DNA of 34,771 bases, taken from contig CABUTS010000024.1 of assembly GCA_902494515.1 (NCBI GenBank), positions 1 to 34,771 of the forward strand, in the 5' to 3' direction. The notes under the pieces were generated by a model. The model was given only the letters and a program-made list of their open reading frames with translations. It was not told the DNA's origin and made no database searches. Source of the DNA: an uncultured Muribaculaceae bacterium. GTDB lineage: Bacteria > Bacteroidota > Bacteroidia > Bacteroidales > Muribaculaceae. Shown here in pieces: positions 6,619-15,029 of the stretch. The first letter of the stretch is position 1; each line of letters starts with the position of its first letter. Position numbers and translations under genes: made by a program.

Positions 6619-8745
6619 ATGCTCAAGCAAGACGAACATCTTAAATATACGCGCAACATCGGTATCATGGCCCACATCGATGCCGGTAAGACCACTACCT
6701 CCGAGCGTATCCTTTTCTACACCGGTCTGACCCATAAGATCGGCGAGGTTCATGACGGCGCCGCCACCATGGACTGGATGGAGCAGGAGCAGGAACGCGG
6801 TATCACAATCACCTCCGCCGCCACCACCGCCTTCTGGAAATACGCCGGTGACAAATACAAGATCAACCTGATTGACACCCCGGGACACGTCGACTTCACT
6901 GTCGAGGTAGAGCGTTCGCTCCGCATCCTCGACGGCGCCGTCGCCACCTTCTGCGCAGTCGGTGGTGTTGAGCCCCAGTCCGAGACCGTATGGCGTCAGG
7001 CCGACAAATACAACGTGCCCCGTATCGGTTACGTCAACAAGATGGACCGCTCCGGCGCCAACTTCTTCGAGGTTGTTCGCCAGGTGAAGGATGTGCTCGG
7101 AGCAAATCCCTGCCCCATCCAGATGCCTATCGGCGCTGAGGAAACCTTCAAGGGCCTCATCGATCTGGTGACCATGAAGGCCATCTACTGGCACGACGAA
7201 ACCATGGGTGCCGACTACACCGAAGATGAAATCCCCGAAAACCTCCGCCAGGAGGCTGAAGAGTGGCGCGACAAAATGCTCGAAAAAATCGCCGAATTCG
7301 ACGACGCCCTCATGGAGAAATACTTCGACGACCCCTCCACCATCACCGAGGATGAAATCCGCCGCGCCCTCCGCGCCGCTACCCTGAAGATGGAGATCGT
7401 CCCCATGATCTGCGGCTCCTCGTTCAAGAACAAGGGTGTTCAGCCCCTCCTGAACGCCGTCTGCGCTTACCTCCCCTCGCCCCTCGACGCCGGTGCCGTT
7501 CACGGCCACGCTGTCGACAACCCCGACCAGGAGGAAACCCGCGAGCCCTCCTCCGAGGCTCCCATGTGCGCCCTGGCATTCAAGATCGCAACCGACCCCT
7601 ATGTAGGCCGTCTGACCTTCTTCCGCGTCTACTCCGGCGACGTCGTTGCCGGCTCCTACGTGCTCAACGCACGTTCCGACAAGAAGGAGCGCGTCAGCCG
7701 TCTGTTCCAGATGCACTCCAACAAGCAGAACCCCATGGAGAAGATCGGCTGCGGCGACATCGGCGCAGGCGTCGGCTTCAAGGATATCCGCACCGGTGAC
7801 ACCCTCTGCGACGAGAACCACCCCATCGTGCTCGAAGCTATGGAATTCCCCGATCCCGTGATCGGTATCGCCGTAGAACCCAAGACCCAGAAAGACCTCG
7901 ACAAGCTCGGCGTCGGCCTCCAGAAGCTCGCCGAGGAGGACCCCACCTTCCGCGTTGAAACCAACGAGGAGACCGGTCAGACCGTAATCTCCGGTATGGG
8001 TGAGCTTCACCTCGACATCATCATCGACCGTCTGAAGCGCGAATTCAAGGTTGAGTGCAATCAGGGCCGTCCCCAGGTAACCTACAAGGAAGCCATCACC
8101 AAGCCCGTAGAACTCCGCGAAGTATTCAAGAAGCAGACCGGTGGCCGCGGTAAGTTCGCCGACATCATCTGCCGCGTGGAGCCCGCCGACGAAGACTTCG
8201 AAGGCAACCTGCAGTTCGTTGACGAAGTCAAGGGCGGTAACATCCCCAAGGAATTCATCCCCGCCATCCAGAAGGGCTTCACCAACGCTATGAAGAACGG
8301 CGTTCTGGCCGGCTACCCCGTAGAGAAGCTGAAAGTAACCGTCATCGACGGTAGCTTCCACCCGGTCGACTCCGATCAGCTCTCCTTCGAGCTCTGCGCC
8401 ATCCAGGCCTTCAAGAAAGCCTCCGAAAAGGCCGGCCCCGTGCTCATGGAGCCCATCATGAAGGTTGAAGTCGTAACCCCCGAGGAATCGATGGGTGATG
8501 TAATCTCCGACCTCAACAAGCGCCGCGGTCAGGTGGAAGGCATGGAAACCGCCCGTTCCGGCGCCCGCATCGTCAAGGCCCAGGCTCCTCTGGCCGAAAT
8601 GTTCGGCTACGTCACCGCCCTGCGTACCATCACCTCCGGACGCGCAACCTCCACGATGACCTTCAGCCACTACGCCGAGGTATCCTCCTCGATCGCCAAG
8701 CAGGTGCTCACCGAGTGCCAGGGCCGCGTAGACCTCATCAAGTAA
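6619..8745 (+). CDS. fusA: Translation elongation factor G
   Basis: EF-G is the GTPase that moves tRNAs and mRNA through the ribosome and, with RRF, helps recycle it. The 708-residue protein shows the G1 loop AHIDAGKTT (about residues 18-26), the switch II motif DTPGHVDF, NKMD near residue 140, and the family's domain II to V layout, including GMGELHLDIIIDRL and the C-terminal YVTALRTITSGRATSTM. The length is normal. It follows rpsG by 69 nt. No tuf gene follows; the operon goes straight to rpsJ, a layout seen in Bacteroidetes. Codon use is strongly C-ending, the mark of a highly expressed gene here, and this creates long meaningless antisense ORFs. Confidence 0.98.
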   Translation: MLKQDEHLKYTRNIGIMAHIDAGKTTTSERILFYTGLTHKIGEVHDGAATMDWMEQEQERGITITSAATTAFWKYAGDKYKINLIDTPGHVDFTVEVERSLRILDGAVATFCAVGGVEPQSETVWRQADKYNVPRIGYVNKMDRSGANFFEVVRQVKDVLGANPCPIQMPIGAEETFKGLIDLVTMKAIYWHDETMGADYTEDEIPENLRQEAEEWRDKMLEKIAEFDDALMEKYFDDPSTITEDEIRRALRAATLKMEIVPMICGSSFKNKGVQPLLNAVCAYLPSPLDAGAVHGHAVDNPDQEETREPSSEAPMCALAFKIATDPYVGRLTFFRVYSGDVVAGSYVLNARSDKKERVSRLFQMHSNKQNPMEKIGCGDIGAGVGFKDIRTGDTLCDENHPIVLEAMEFPDPVIGIAVEPKTQKDLDKLGVGLQKLAEEDPTFRVETNEETGQTVISGMGELHLDIIIDRLKREFKVECNQGRPQVTYKEAITKPVELREVFKKQTGGRGKFADIICRVEPADEDFEGNLQFVDEVKGGNIPKEFIPAIQKGFTNAMKNGVLAGYPVEKLKVTVIDGSFHPVDSDQLSFELCAIQAFKKASEKAGPVLMEPIMKVEVVTPEESMGDVISDLNKRRGQVEGMETARSGARIVKAQAPLAEMFGYVTALRTITSGRATSTMTFSHYAEVSSSIAKQVLTECQGRVDLIK

Positions 8746-8747
8746 AT

Positions 8748-8814
8748 CCCCCCTGCGGCGGGGGAGACAGCAAATGATTCTTGACTCCCCCGCCTGCAAA
8801 ACCTCCCCGGGAGG
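8748..8814 (+). promoter_or_regulatory. Mutually exclusive hairpins in the fusA-rpsJ spacer
   Basis: CCCCC (8749-8753) can pair with GGGGG (8760-8764). The same G-run is also part of GGCGGGGGAG (8757-8766), which pairs perfectly with CTCCCCCGCC (8785-8794). A third hairpin, CCTCC/GGAGG, sits at 8802-8814. The first two cannot form together. No U-tract follows, so if regulatory it would act on translation, processing or Rho-dependent termination. Function is inferred only. Confidence 0.45.
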
Positions 8815-8849
8815 CCACATATAAACAACATCAAACAACAAACTCAGAA

Positions 8850-9155
8850 ATGAGCCAGAAAATCCGAATCAAACTCAAATCTTACGACCACAACCTCGTC
8901 GACAAGTCGGCCGAGAAGATCGTGAAAACCGTAAAGGCAACCGGCGCCGTAATCTCCGGCCCCATCCCTCTGCCCACCCACAAGCGCATCTTCACCGTGA
9001 ACCGCTCCACCTTCGTAAACAAGAAAGCCCGCGAGCAGTTCCAGCTCTCCTCGTTCAAGCGCCTTATCGACATCTACAACTCCACCGCCAAGACCGTCGA
9101 CGCCCTCATGAAGCTCGAACTCCCCTCCGGCGTGGAAGTGGAAATCAAGGTCTGA
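8850..9155 (+). CDS. rpsJ: 30S ribosomal protein S10 (uS10)
   Basis: S10 belongs to the 30S head and in other bacteria also joins NusB in antitermination complexes. The start at 8850 (MSQKIRIKLKSYDHNLVD) gives 101 residues, the family length. The longer in-frame opening at 8781 would add 23 residues read through the spacer hairpins and is rejected. Conserved parts are the GPIPLPTHKRIFTVNRS loop and FKRLIDIYN. It is the first gene of the S10 block and is preceded by a 104-nt spacer with competing hairpins. Confidence 0.97.
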   Translation: MSQKIRIKLKSYDHNLVDKSAEKIVKTVKATGAVISGPIPLPTHKRIFTVNRSTFVNKKAREQFQLSSFKRLIDIYNSTAKTVDALMKLELPSGVEVEIKV

Positions 9156-9249
9156 TGCCACCCCGGGCCGAAGCCCCCGGCTCCGACCCAGGCATCTGAA
9201 GATTCAAACAAAACACAACAACAAACCATCTCAACAATCATAAACTGAA

Positions 9250-9867
9250 ATGCCAGGATTATTAGGAAAGAAAATCGGAATGACATCCGTTTTCAGTGCC
9301 GACGGAAAGAACGTTCCGTGCACTGTTATCGAAGTAGGTCCTTGTGTGGTTTGCCAGGTGAAAACCGTTGAGACCGACGGCTACAATGCCCTCCAGCTCG
9401 GCTTCCAGGAGCAGAAAGAAAAGCACTGCACCAAGCCCGAACTCGGTCACTTCGAGAAAGCCGGCGTAGCCCCCAAGCGCCACTTGGCCGAGTTCAAAGG
9501 TTTCGACGGCGAGTACAAGCTCGGCGACACCATCACAGTCGACTTCTTCAAGGAAGATGACTTCGTCGACATCGTCGGCACCTCCAAAGGTAAAGGCTTC
9601 CAGGGCGTTGTCAAGCGCCACGGCTTCGGCGGCGTAGGCCAGGCCACCCACGGTCAGGACGACCGCCTCCGCGCCCCCGGTTCAATCGGTGCCTGCTCCT
9701 ACCCCGCAAAGGTATTCAAAGGCATGCGCATGGCCGGCCAGACCGGCAACGAACGCGTGACTGTCCAGAACCTCAAGATCGTCAAGATCATCCCCGAATA
9801 CAACGTGATGATGATCAAAGGTTCTATCCCCGGAAGTAAAGGTTCAATCGTTAAAATCGAGAAATAA
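9250..9867 (+). CDS. rplC: 50S ribosomal protein L3 (uL3)
   Basis: L3 is an early-assembly 23S-binding protein whose long loop reaches the peptidyl-transferase centre. The 205 residues begin MPGLLGKKIGMTSVFSADGK. The loop GFGGVGQATHGQDDRLRAPGSIGACSYP is present, although in other species it is more often GGPASHG-SMFHRRPGSIG. Its divergent DRLRAPGS form is worth noting near the oxazolidinone and pleuromutilin contact zone. Its stop codon overlaps the ATG of rplD by one base, which suggests translational coupling. Confidence 0.96.
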   Translation: MPGLLGKKIGMTSVFSADGKNVPCTVIEVGPCVVCQVKTVETDGYNALQLGFQEQKEKHCTKPELGHFEKAGVAPKRHLAEFKGFDGEYKLGDTITVDFFKEDDFVDIVGTSKGKGFQGVVKRHGFGGVGQATHGQDDRLRAPGSIGACSYPAKVFKGMRMAGQTGNERVTVQNLKIVKIIPEYNVMMIKGSIPGSKGSIVKIEK

Positions 9868-10487
9868 TGGAACTCGCAATCTACAATATAAAAGGTGAGG
9901 ACACCGGCCGCAAGGCAGTCCTCAACGACGAGGTGTTCGCCATTGACGTGAACGAGCACGCCATCTATCTCGACGTCAAGCAGTTCCTGGCCAACCAGCG
10001 TCAGGGCACACATAAGTCCAAGGAACGTTCGGAAGTCTCCGGCTCCACCCGCAAGCTCCACAAGCAGAAGGGCGGCGGCGGCTCCCGTATCGGTGATATC
10101 AACTCCCCGGTACTCGTCGGTGGTGGCCGCGTCTTCGGTCCCCGTCCCCGCGACTACCGCTTCAAACTCAACCGCAAGCTCAAGGCTCTGGCCCGCCGCT
10201 CCGCCCTCTCCCAGAAGGCCAAGGACGGTCAGATCACCATCGTCGAGGACTTCACCTTCGAAGCCCCCAAGACCAAGAGCTTCGCAGCCGTAGCCCAGGG
10301 CCTCAAGGTGGCCGACAAGCGCGCCCTCTACCTGATGGGCACCGTCGACGCCAACGTAGCCCTCTCGGCCCGCAACCTCCCCGAAACCCGCGTGATGCGC
10401 GCCCAGGACGTCAACACCTACGCCCTGATGAACAACAAGGCCCTGGTCATCACCGAGTCCGGTCTCGAAATCGTTAACAAACTCTAA
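9867..10487 (+). CDS. rplD: 50S ribosomal protein L4 (uL4)
   Basis: L4 lines the peptide exit tunnel. In E. coli it also represses the S10 operon at its leader; whether that happens here is unknown. The 206-residue product has the tunnel-loop segment KERSEVSGSTRKLHKQKGGGGSR and the FGPRPRDYRFKLNRK motif of the family. The start ATG shares one base with the rplC stop codon. The C-terminal region (ALYLMGTVDANVALSARNLP) is normal. Confidence 0.96.
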   Translation: MELAIYNIKGEDTGRKAVLNDEVFAIDVNEHAIYLDVKQFLANQRQGTHKSKERSEVSGSTRKLHKQKGGGGSRIGDINSPVLVGGGRVFGPRPRDYRFKLNRKLKALARRSALSQKAKDGQITIVEDFTFEAPKTKSFAAVAQGLKVADKRALYLMGTVDANVALSARNLPETRVMRAQDVNTYALMNNKALVITESGLEIVNKL

Positions 10488-10491
10488 CCTC

Positions 10492-10498
10492 AGGAGGA
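10492..10498 (+). promoter_or_regulatory. Strong Shine-Dalgarno sequence before rplW
   Basis: AGGAGGA lies 9 nt before the rplW ATG. It is nearly a perfect anti-Shine-Dalgarno complement, which is unusual in this window, where most genes have none. Only rplF has a comparable one. Confidence 0.75.
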
Positions 10499-10507
10499 TA
10501 CATCACA

Positions 10508-10798
10508 ATGGAAATCTCAATCAAGCCCATCGTTACCGAGGCGGCTACCCGCCTGACCGACAAGCTCAACCGATACACCTTCCGTGTTTCCCCCGACGCC
10601 AACAAGTTCCAGATCAAAGACCTGGTAGAGAAACTCTACGGCGTGAAGGTTGCAGCTGTAAACACCGCTATCGTCCGCGGCAAAAACAAGTCGCGCTACA
10701 CCAAGTCGGGTCTTCTCCGCGGTAAAACCGACCAGTGGAAGAAGGCTTACATCACCCTGGCCGAAGGCCAGACAATCGACTTCTACTCCAACATCTAA
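10508..10798 (+). CDS. rplW: 50S ribosomal protein L23 (uL23)
   Basis: L23 lies at the tunnel exit and is the docking point for trigger factor and the signal recognition particle. The 96-residue protein starts MEISIKPIVTEAATRLTDK and includes YTFRVSPDANKFQIKDLVEKLYGVKV, the usual globular domain, with a short loop region rich in Lys and Arg. It lies 20 nt after rplD. It has an AGGAGGA ribosome-binding site, rare in this organism. Confidence 0.96.
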   Translation: MEISIKPIVTEAATRLTDKLNRYTFRVSPDANKFQIKDLVEKLYGVKVAAVNTAIVRGKNKSRYTKSGLLRGKTDQWKKAYITLAEGQTIDFYSNI

Positions 10799-10965
10799 AA
10801 CTCCCGAGCGGCGTCCGCAGCCCGGCGCGCCCCCCGCGGCGTCCCGCCCCCAGACCCCTGAGGGCGGGAAACCCGCAGAGAGCTATGCCGGGAACACGAC
10901 TCAGGCCGGATACCCTATCGGCCGCCTCACAACTGACGCCCTCCGCAGATATCTACTAACACAAA
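10799..10965 (+). other. GC-rich rplW-rplB spacer with hairpin
   Basis: The 167-bp spacer contains CCCGCCC (10843-10849) and GGGCGGG (10862-10868), a perfect 7-bp stem with a 12-nt loop and no U-tract. In most bacteria rplW and rplB are nearly adjacent, so the spacer is long. No ORF or promoter was seen. Confidence 0.45.
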
Positions 10966-11793
10966 ATGGCAGTAAGAAAATTCAAGCCCACAACTCCCGG
11001 GCAAAGACACAAAGTTATTGGCGTTTTCAAAGGAGCAATCACTGCAACAACGCCAGAGAAATCTCTTACAGTCGGTCTCCGCTCCAAAGGCGGTCGTAAC
11101 GCCGAAGGCCACCTGACAACCCGCTATCTCGGCGGCGGCCACAAGCGCAAATACCGCATCATCGACTTCAAGAGAAACAAAGACGGCGTGCCCGCAGTAG
11201 TAAAGAGCATCGAGTACGACCCCAACCGCTCGGCCCGCATCGCCCTGCTTTACTACGTCGACGGCGCAAAAGCCTACATCATCGCACCCAACGGATTGGA
11301 AGTTGGCCAGACCGTAGTCTCCGGTCCTGACGCAGCCCCCGAGGTCGGCAACGCCCTCCCCCTTGGCAAAATCCCCGTCGGTACCGTAATCCACAACATC
11401 GAGCTCCGTCCCGGTCAGGGCGCCTTCATGGCCCGCTCCGCCGGCACTTTCGCCCAGCTCGTATCCCGCGAAGGCGACTACGCCATCGTGAAACTCCCTT
11501 CAGGTGAAACCCGCAAGATCCTCTGCGCCTGCAAAGCTACCGTAGGCGTAGTCGGCAACTCCGAGCACTCCCTCGAGCAGTCCGGCAAGGCCGGCCGCAG
11601 CCGCTGGCTGGGCCGTCGCCCCCACAACCGCGGTGTTGTCATGAACCCTGTAGACCACCCCATGGGTGGTGGCGAAGGCCGCGCTTCCGGCGGTCATCCC
11701 CGTTCCCGCAAGGGCCTCTACTCCAAGGGCCTCAAGACACGCGCTCCGAAGAAGACTTCCTCGAAGTACATCATCGAAAGAAGGAAAAAGTAA
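10966..11793 (+). CDS. rplB: 50S ribosomal protein L2 (uL2)
   Basis: L2 is needed for subunit joining and peptidyl-transferase activity. The 275-residue product starts MAVRKFKPTTPGQRHKVI. It carries the conserved RNA-binding and peptidyl-transferase-near segment VVMNPVDHPMGGGEGRASGGHPRS, including the functionally important histidine. The C-terminal TRAPKKTSSKYIIERRKK is typical of the phylum. Length matches the family (about 273). Confidence 0.97.
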   Translation: MAVRKFKPTTPGQRHKVIGVFKGAITATTPEKSLTVGLRSKGGRNAEGHLTTRYLGGGHKRKYRIIDFKRNKDGVPAVVKSIEYDPNRSARIALLYYVDGAKAYIIAPNGLEVGQTVVSGPDAAPEVGNALPLGKIPVGTVIHNIELRPGQGAFMARSAGTFAQLVSREGDYAIVKLPSGETRKILCACKATVGVVGNSEHSLEQSGKAGRSRWLGRRPHNRGVVMNPVDHPMGGGEGRASGGHPRSRKGLYSKGLKTRAPKKTSSKYIIERRKK

Positions 11794-11827
11794 TCACGTA
11801 GCTAACTTCTAACCAGACCTCTAAAGA

Positions 11828-12097
11828 ATGAGTCGTTCACTTAAAAAAGGCCCCTTTATCAGCGTCAAGCTCGAAAAAAAGGTTAACGCAATGGAAGCTT
11901 CCGGCAAAAAGGCCGTTATCAAGACCTGGAGCCGCGCTTCGATGATTGCACCTGAATTCGTAGGCCACACCTTCGCCGTTCACAACGGCAACAAGTTCAT
12001 CCCGGTTTACGTAACCGAGAACATGGTAGGCCACAAGCTCGGCGAGTTCGCCCCCACCCGCATCTTCCGCGGCCACGCAGGCAACAAGAAGAAATAA
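11828..12097 (+). CDS. rpsS: 30S ribosomal protein S19 (uS19)
   Basis: S19 is in the 30S head and helps form intersubunit bridges with the 50S. The 89 residues begin MSRSLKKGPFISVKLEKKV and contain WSRASMIAPEFVGHTFAVHNG and the C-terminal KLGEFAPTRIFRGHAG. It lies 34 nt after rplB, in the conserved order rplB-rpsS-rplV. Confidence 0.97.
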   Translation: MSRSLKKGPFISVKLEKKVNAMEASGKKAVIKTWSRASMIAPEFVGHTFAVHNGNKFIPVYVTENMVGHKLGEFAPTRIFRGHAGNKKK

Positions 12098-12242
12098 TCC
12101 CGCCCCCTTCGCCCGGCACCCCGCTGAAACCTCAACCCCGCGCCACCCCCGAAGGACCCAGATTACTCTTCAGCCAACTTCCAACAAAAGCTGATCAAAG
12201 GCTGTTTTAACAATTCCCCTTAAAAATCCGACATCAAATAAA

Positions 12243-12659
12243 ATGGGTGTAAGAAAAAGACAATCCGCTCAGGCCCGCAAGGACGCCCAGAAGGAAATCG
12301 CTTTCGCCAAACTCACCAACGTCCCCTCCTCGCCCCGCAAAATGGGCCTGGTAGCCGACCTGGTCCGCGGCAAGGAAGTGTTCCGCGCTCTCGGTATCCT
12401 CAAGTTCTCCAACAAGGAGGCTGCTGCCCGCCTCGAGAAGCTTCTCCGCTCCGCCATTGCCAACTGGGAAGCCAAAAACGAAAGCAAAGCCGAAGCCGGC
12501 ATGCTCTATATCTCCACTATCTGCGTTAACCCCGCCCCCATGCTCAAGCGCCTCCGCACAGCACCCCAGGGCCGCGGCTACCGCATCCGCAAACGTGCCA
12601 ACCATGTGACACTCATCGTTGACACCATCAACAAAGACAACAACAAGGACAACGAATAA
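12243..12659 (+). CDS. rplV: 50S ribosomal protein L22 (uL22)
   Basis: L22 lines the exit tunnel next to L4; its loop is a site of macrolide resistance elsewhere. At 138 residues it is longer than the E. coli protein (110), with an N-terminal extension MGVRKRQSAQARKDAQKEIAF ahead of the conserved SPRKMGLVADLVRGK and an Asn-Asp-rich tail. The tunnel hairpin RLRTAPQGRGYRIRKR is present. A 145-bp spacer without notable structure separates it from rpsS; rpsC begins 3 nt after its stop. Confidence 0.96.
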   Translation: MGVRKRQSAQARKDAQKEIAFAKLTNVPSSPRKMGLVADLVRGKEVFRALGILKFSNKEAAARLEKLLRSAIANWEAKNESKAEAGMLYISTICVNPAPMLKRLRTAPQGRGYRIRKRANHVTLIVDTINKDNNKDNE

Positions 12660-12662
12660 CCT

Positions 12663-13424
12663 ATGGGACAGAAAGTAAATCCTATCAGCAATCGCCTCGG
12701 CGTAATCCGCGGCTGGGATTCCAACTGGTTCGGCGGCAAAAAGTACGGCGATACCCTTCTGGAAGACTCTAAGCTCCGTAAGTATCTCAACGTCCGACTG
12801 GCTAAATCCAGCGTTTCCCGCATCGTAATCGAGCGCACCCTCAAGCTCATCACCATCACCGTCTGCACCTCCCGTCCCGGCCTCATCATCGGCAAGGGCG
12901 GCCAGGAAGTCGACAAACTCAAGGAAGAGCTCAAGAAAATCACCGACAAGGACGTTCAGATCAACATCTTTGAGGTGAAGCGCCCCGAACTCGACGCTCA
13001 GATCGTAGCCTCCACCATCGCCCGCCAGATCGAAGGCAAAATCGCCTACCGTCGTGCCGTCAAGATGGCCGTCGCAGCCACCATGCGTTCCGGCGCCGAA
13101 GGCATCAAGGTCCAGGTCAGCGGCCGTCTGAACGGCGCTGAAATGGCCCGCTCCGAAATGTTCAAGGAAGGCCGCACACCCCTCCACACCCTCCGCGCCG
13201 ACATCGACTACGCTCTGGTCGAGGCCCACACCAAGGTCGGCGTCGTAGGCGTGAAAGTATGGATCTGCCGCGGCGAAGTCTACGGCAAGCGCGACCTCGC
13301 CCCCAACTTCACAGCTACTGCCAAGGAAGGCCGTCCCGCCGGCGGCGAACGCTCCGGCCAGCGCCGCGGCGGTTTCCGCAACAAACCCCGCAACGCCTCC
13401 TCCAACACCCCCACCTCCCGCTAA
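12663..13424 (+). CDS. rpsC: 30S ribosomal protein S3 (uS3)
   Basis: S3 lies at the mRNA entry of the 30S and takes part in mRNA unwinding. The 253 residues start MGQKVNPISNRLGVIRGWDSNWFGG. The KH domain loop LIIGKGGQEVDKL is clear at about 75-90, followed by the C-terminal domain with RSGAEGIKVQVSGRLNGAEMAR. A disordered Arg/Gly/Asn/Pro tail follows. It starts 3 nt after rplV, so translation is probably coupled. Confidence 0.97.
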   Translation: MGQKVNPISNRLGVIRGWDSNWFGGKKYGDTLLEDSKLRKYLNVRLAKSSVSRIVIERTLKLITITVCTSRPGLIIGKGGQEVDKLKEELKKITDKDVQINIFEVKRPELDAQIVASTIARQIEGKIAYRRAVKMAVAATMRSGAEGIKVQVSGRLNGAEMARSEMFKEGRTPLHTLRADIDYALVEAHTKVGVVGVKVWICRGEVYGKRDLAPNFTATAKEGRPAGGERSGQRRGGFRNKPRNASSNTPTSR

Positions 13425-13633
13425 TTCTCTCACAGGGAACAAGACCGCCCGCCCAGCCCCCTTCGGGGCCCCGGGACCGGGCCGGGGACGGCGCCGCCCC
13501 CTTCCTCTATGGCGCCCGCCCCGCCCGAATCCTCAAAAGCCCCCCGCCGGAACGATCGACAAGCCTCCGGCCCCGGACTCCGGAACCCCGCAACGACAGG
13601 CAGCGGCCAACCCGACAATAACATCCTGATAAA
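13425..13633 (+). other. GC-rich rpsC-rplP spacer
   Basis: The 209-bp spacer is dominated by runs of C and G and can fold into GGCCC/GGGCC (13467-13471, 13479-13483) and a short C-UUCG-G hairpin just before it. There is no U-tract, no promoter match and no plausible ORF. The two genes are normally within a few bases of each other in other bacteria. Confidence 0.4.
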
Positions 13634-14065
13634 ATGTTACAACCGAAAAAAACTAAATTTCGCAGAGTACAGAAAGGCCGCGCAAAGGGCAACGCCCAGC
13701 GCGGCAATCAGCTCGCCTTCGGTTCCTTCGGCATCAAGACCCTCGAGACCAAGTGGATCACCGGCCGACAGATCGAGGCAGCGCGTATCGCTGTGACACG
13801 TTATATGCAGCGCCAGGGACAGCTCTGGATCCGCATCTTCCCCGACAAACCCATCACCAAGAAGCCTCTTGACGTACGTATGGGTAAAGGTAAAGGTAAC
13901 CCCGAAGGCTTCGTTGCCTCCGTCACCCCGGGCCGCATGATCATCGAAATCGACGGCGTACCCTTCGACGTAGCCAAGGAAGCCCTCCGCCTGGGCGCTC
14001 AGAAACTCCCCGTCACCACCAAGTTCGTCGTTTCCCGCGACTACGACCCCTCACTGACCCTCTGA
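13634..14065 (+). CDS. rplP: 50S ribosomal protein L16 (uL16)
   Basis: L16 is a late-assembly 50S protein that helps position A-site tRNA. The 143-residue product starts MLQPKKTKFRRVQKGRAKGNAQRGN and has the basic RQIEAARIAVTRYMQRQGQLWIRIFPDKPIT core and the MGKGKGNPEGFVASVTPGRMIIEIDG loop. Length is normal. It is followed after 42 nt by rpmC. Confidence 0.97.
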   Translation: MLQPKKTKFRRVQKGRAKGNAQRGNQLAFGSFGIKTLETKWITGRQIEAARIAVTRYMQRQGQLWIRIFPDKPITKKPLDVRMGKGKGNPEGFVASVTPGRMIIEIDGVPFDVAKEALRLGAQKLPVTTKFVVSRDYDPSLTL

Positions 14066-14107
14066 TCATCCCAAAGCAGTAATCTTTAAAAGCCCACAAA
14101 GAAAGCT

Positions 14108-14305
14108 ATGACAAAAGAAGAAATCAAAGAGCTCTCTACGGCCGATCTCAAAGAGCGCCTCGCCCAGATGGAGAAGGAGTACCTTCAGATGAAGGCTAAC
14201 CACGCCGTCTCCCCCCTGGACAACCCCGCCAAGATCACAGCTGACCGCAAGATGATCGCACGCGTAAAAACCGAGCTCCGCGCACGCGAGCTCGCCGCCA
14301 AGTAA
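14108..14305 (+). CDS. rpmC: 50S ribosomal protein L29 (uL29)
   Basis: L29 is a small helical hairpin near the tunnel exit, beside L23. The 65-residue protein MTKEEIKELSTADLKERLAQ matches the family in length and pattern. Its C-terminal helix ends RVKTELRARELAAK. It lies between rplP and rpsQ, the invariant S10-operon order. Confidence 0.95.
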   Translation: MTKEEIKELSTADLKERLAQMEKEYLQMKANHAVSPLDNPAKITADRKMIARVKTELRARELAAK

Positions 14306-14348
14306 TCCCATCTATCAACCGTAATAACCCCTTAAATTTTTCATCCCT

Positions 14349-14609
14349 ATGGAAGAAAAAAGAAACCTGCGCAAAGAGCGCATCGGCATCGTGTCGAGCA
14401 ACAAGGGCGACAAGTCGATCACCGTTACGGTGAAATGGAAGGAGAAACACCCTATCTACGGCAAGTTCGTCAACAAAACCAAGAAATACCACGCACACGA
14501 CGAAAACAACGTCTGCAGCGTCGGCGACAAAGTGCGCCTCATGGAAACCCGTCCTCTGTCCAAGACAAAGCGATGGAGATTAGTTGAAATCATCGAAAAA
14601 GTTAAGTAA
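14349..14609 (+). CDS. rpsQ: 30S ribosomal protein S17 (uS17)
   Basis: S17 is an OB-fold protein that binds 16S rRNA early in assembly. The 86 residues start MEEKRNLRKERIGIVSSNKGDKSITVTV and include KHPIYGKFVNKTKKYHAHDE and the family ending VRLMETRPLSKTKRWRLVEI. It ends 3 nt before rplN and closes the S10 block. Confidence 0.96.
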   Translation: MEEKRNLRKERIGIVSSNKGDKSITVTVKWKEKHPIYGKFVNKTKKYHAHDENNVCSVGDKVRLMETRPLSKTKRWRLVEIIEKVK

Positions 14610-14612
14610 GCC

Positions 14613-14978
14613 ATGATCCAGACCGAATCCCGACTGACCGTTGCCGACAACAGCGGTGCTAAAGAGGCCCTCTGCATCCACGTACTCGGTGGTACCGGAC
14701 GTCGCTATGCCTCTGTAGGCGACATCATCGTCGTCTCCGTCAAAAGCGTCATCCCCTCCTCCGACGTCAAGAAGGGTACCGTCTCCAAGGCTGTGGTCGT
14801 CCGCACCAAGAAGGAAATCCGCCGCCCCGACGGCTCCTACATCCGCTTCGACGACAACGCATGCGTGCTGCTCAACAACGCCGGCGAACTCCGCGGTACC
14901 CGCATCTTCGGCCCCGTTGCCCGCGAGCTCCGTGCCACCAACATGAAGATTGTATCCCTCGCCCCCGAGGTCCTCTAA
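14613..14978 (+). CDS. rplN: 50S ribosomal protein L14 (uL14)
   Basis: L14 forms an intersubunit bridge and is the binding site for the silencing factor RsfS. The 121 residues begin MIQTESRLTVADNSGAKEALCIHVLGG and include KGTVSKAVVVRTKKEIRRPDGSYIRFDDNA, with the ending KIVSLAPEVL. It is the first gene of the spc block and starts 3 nt after rpsQ. Confidence 0.97.
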   Translation: MIQTESRLTVADNSGAKEALCIHVLGGTGRRYASVGDIIVVSVKSVIPSSDVKKGTVSKAVVVRTKKEIRRPDGSYIRFDDNACVLLNNAGELRGTRIFGPVARELRATNMKIVSLAPEVL

Positions 14979-15029
14979 TTTCTGTCAATCAACCGTAAAC
15001 AACCCAACCTAACACGTCATCCCACTCTT

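Noticed and set aside
6376..8841. 821-codon open frame antisense to fusA
   Set aside because: It mirrors fusA exactly; strong C-ending codon bias removes stops on the opposite strand. The protein is Gly/Val/Leu/His repetitive with no domain.
12234..13442. 402-codon open frame antisense to rplV and rpsC
   Set aside because: Same codon-bias shadow as over fusA; composition is low complexity and covers two well-supported genes.
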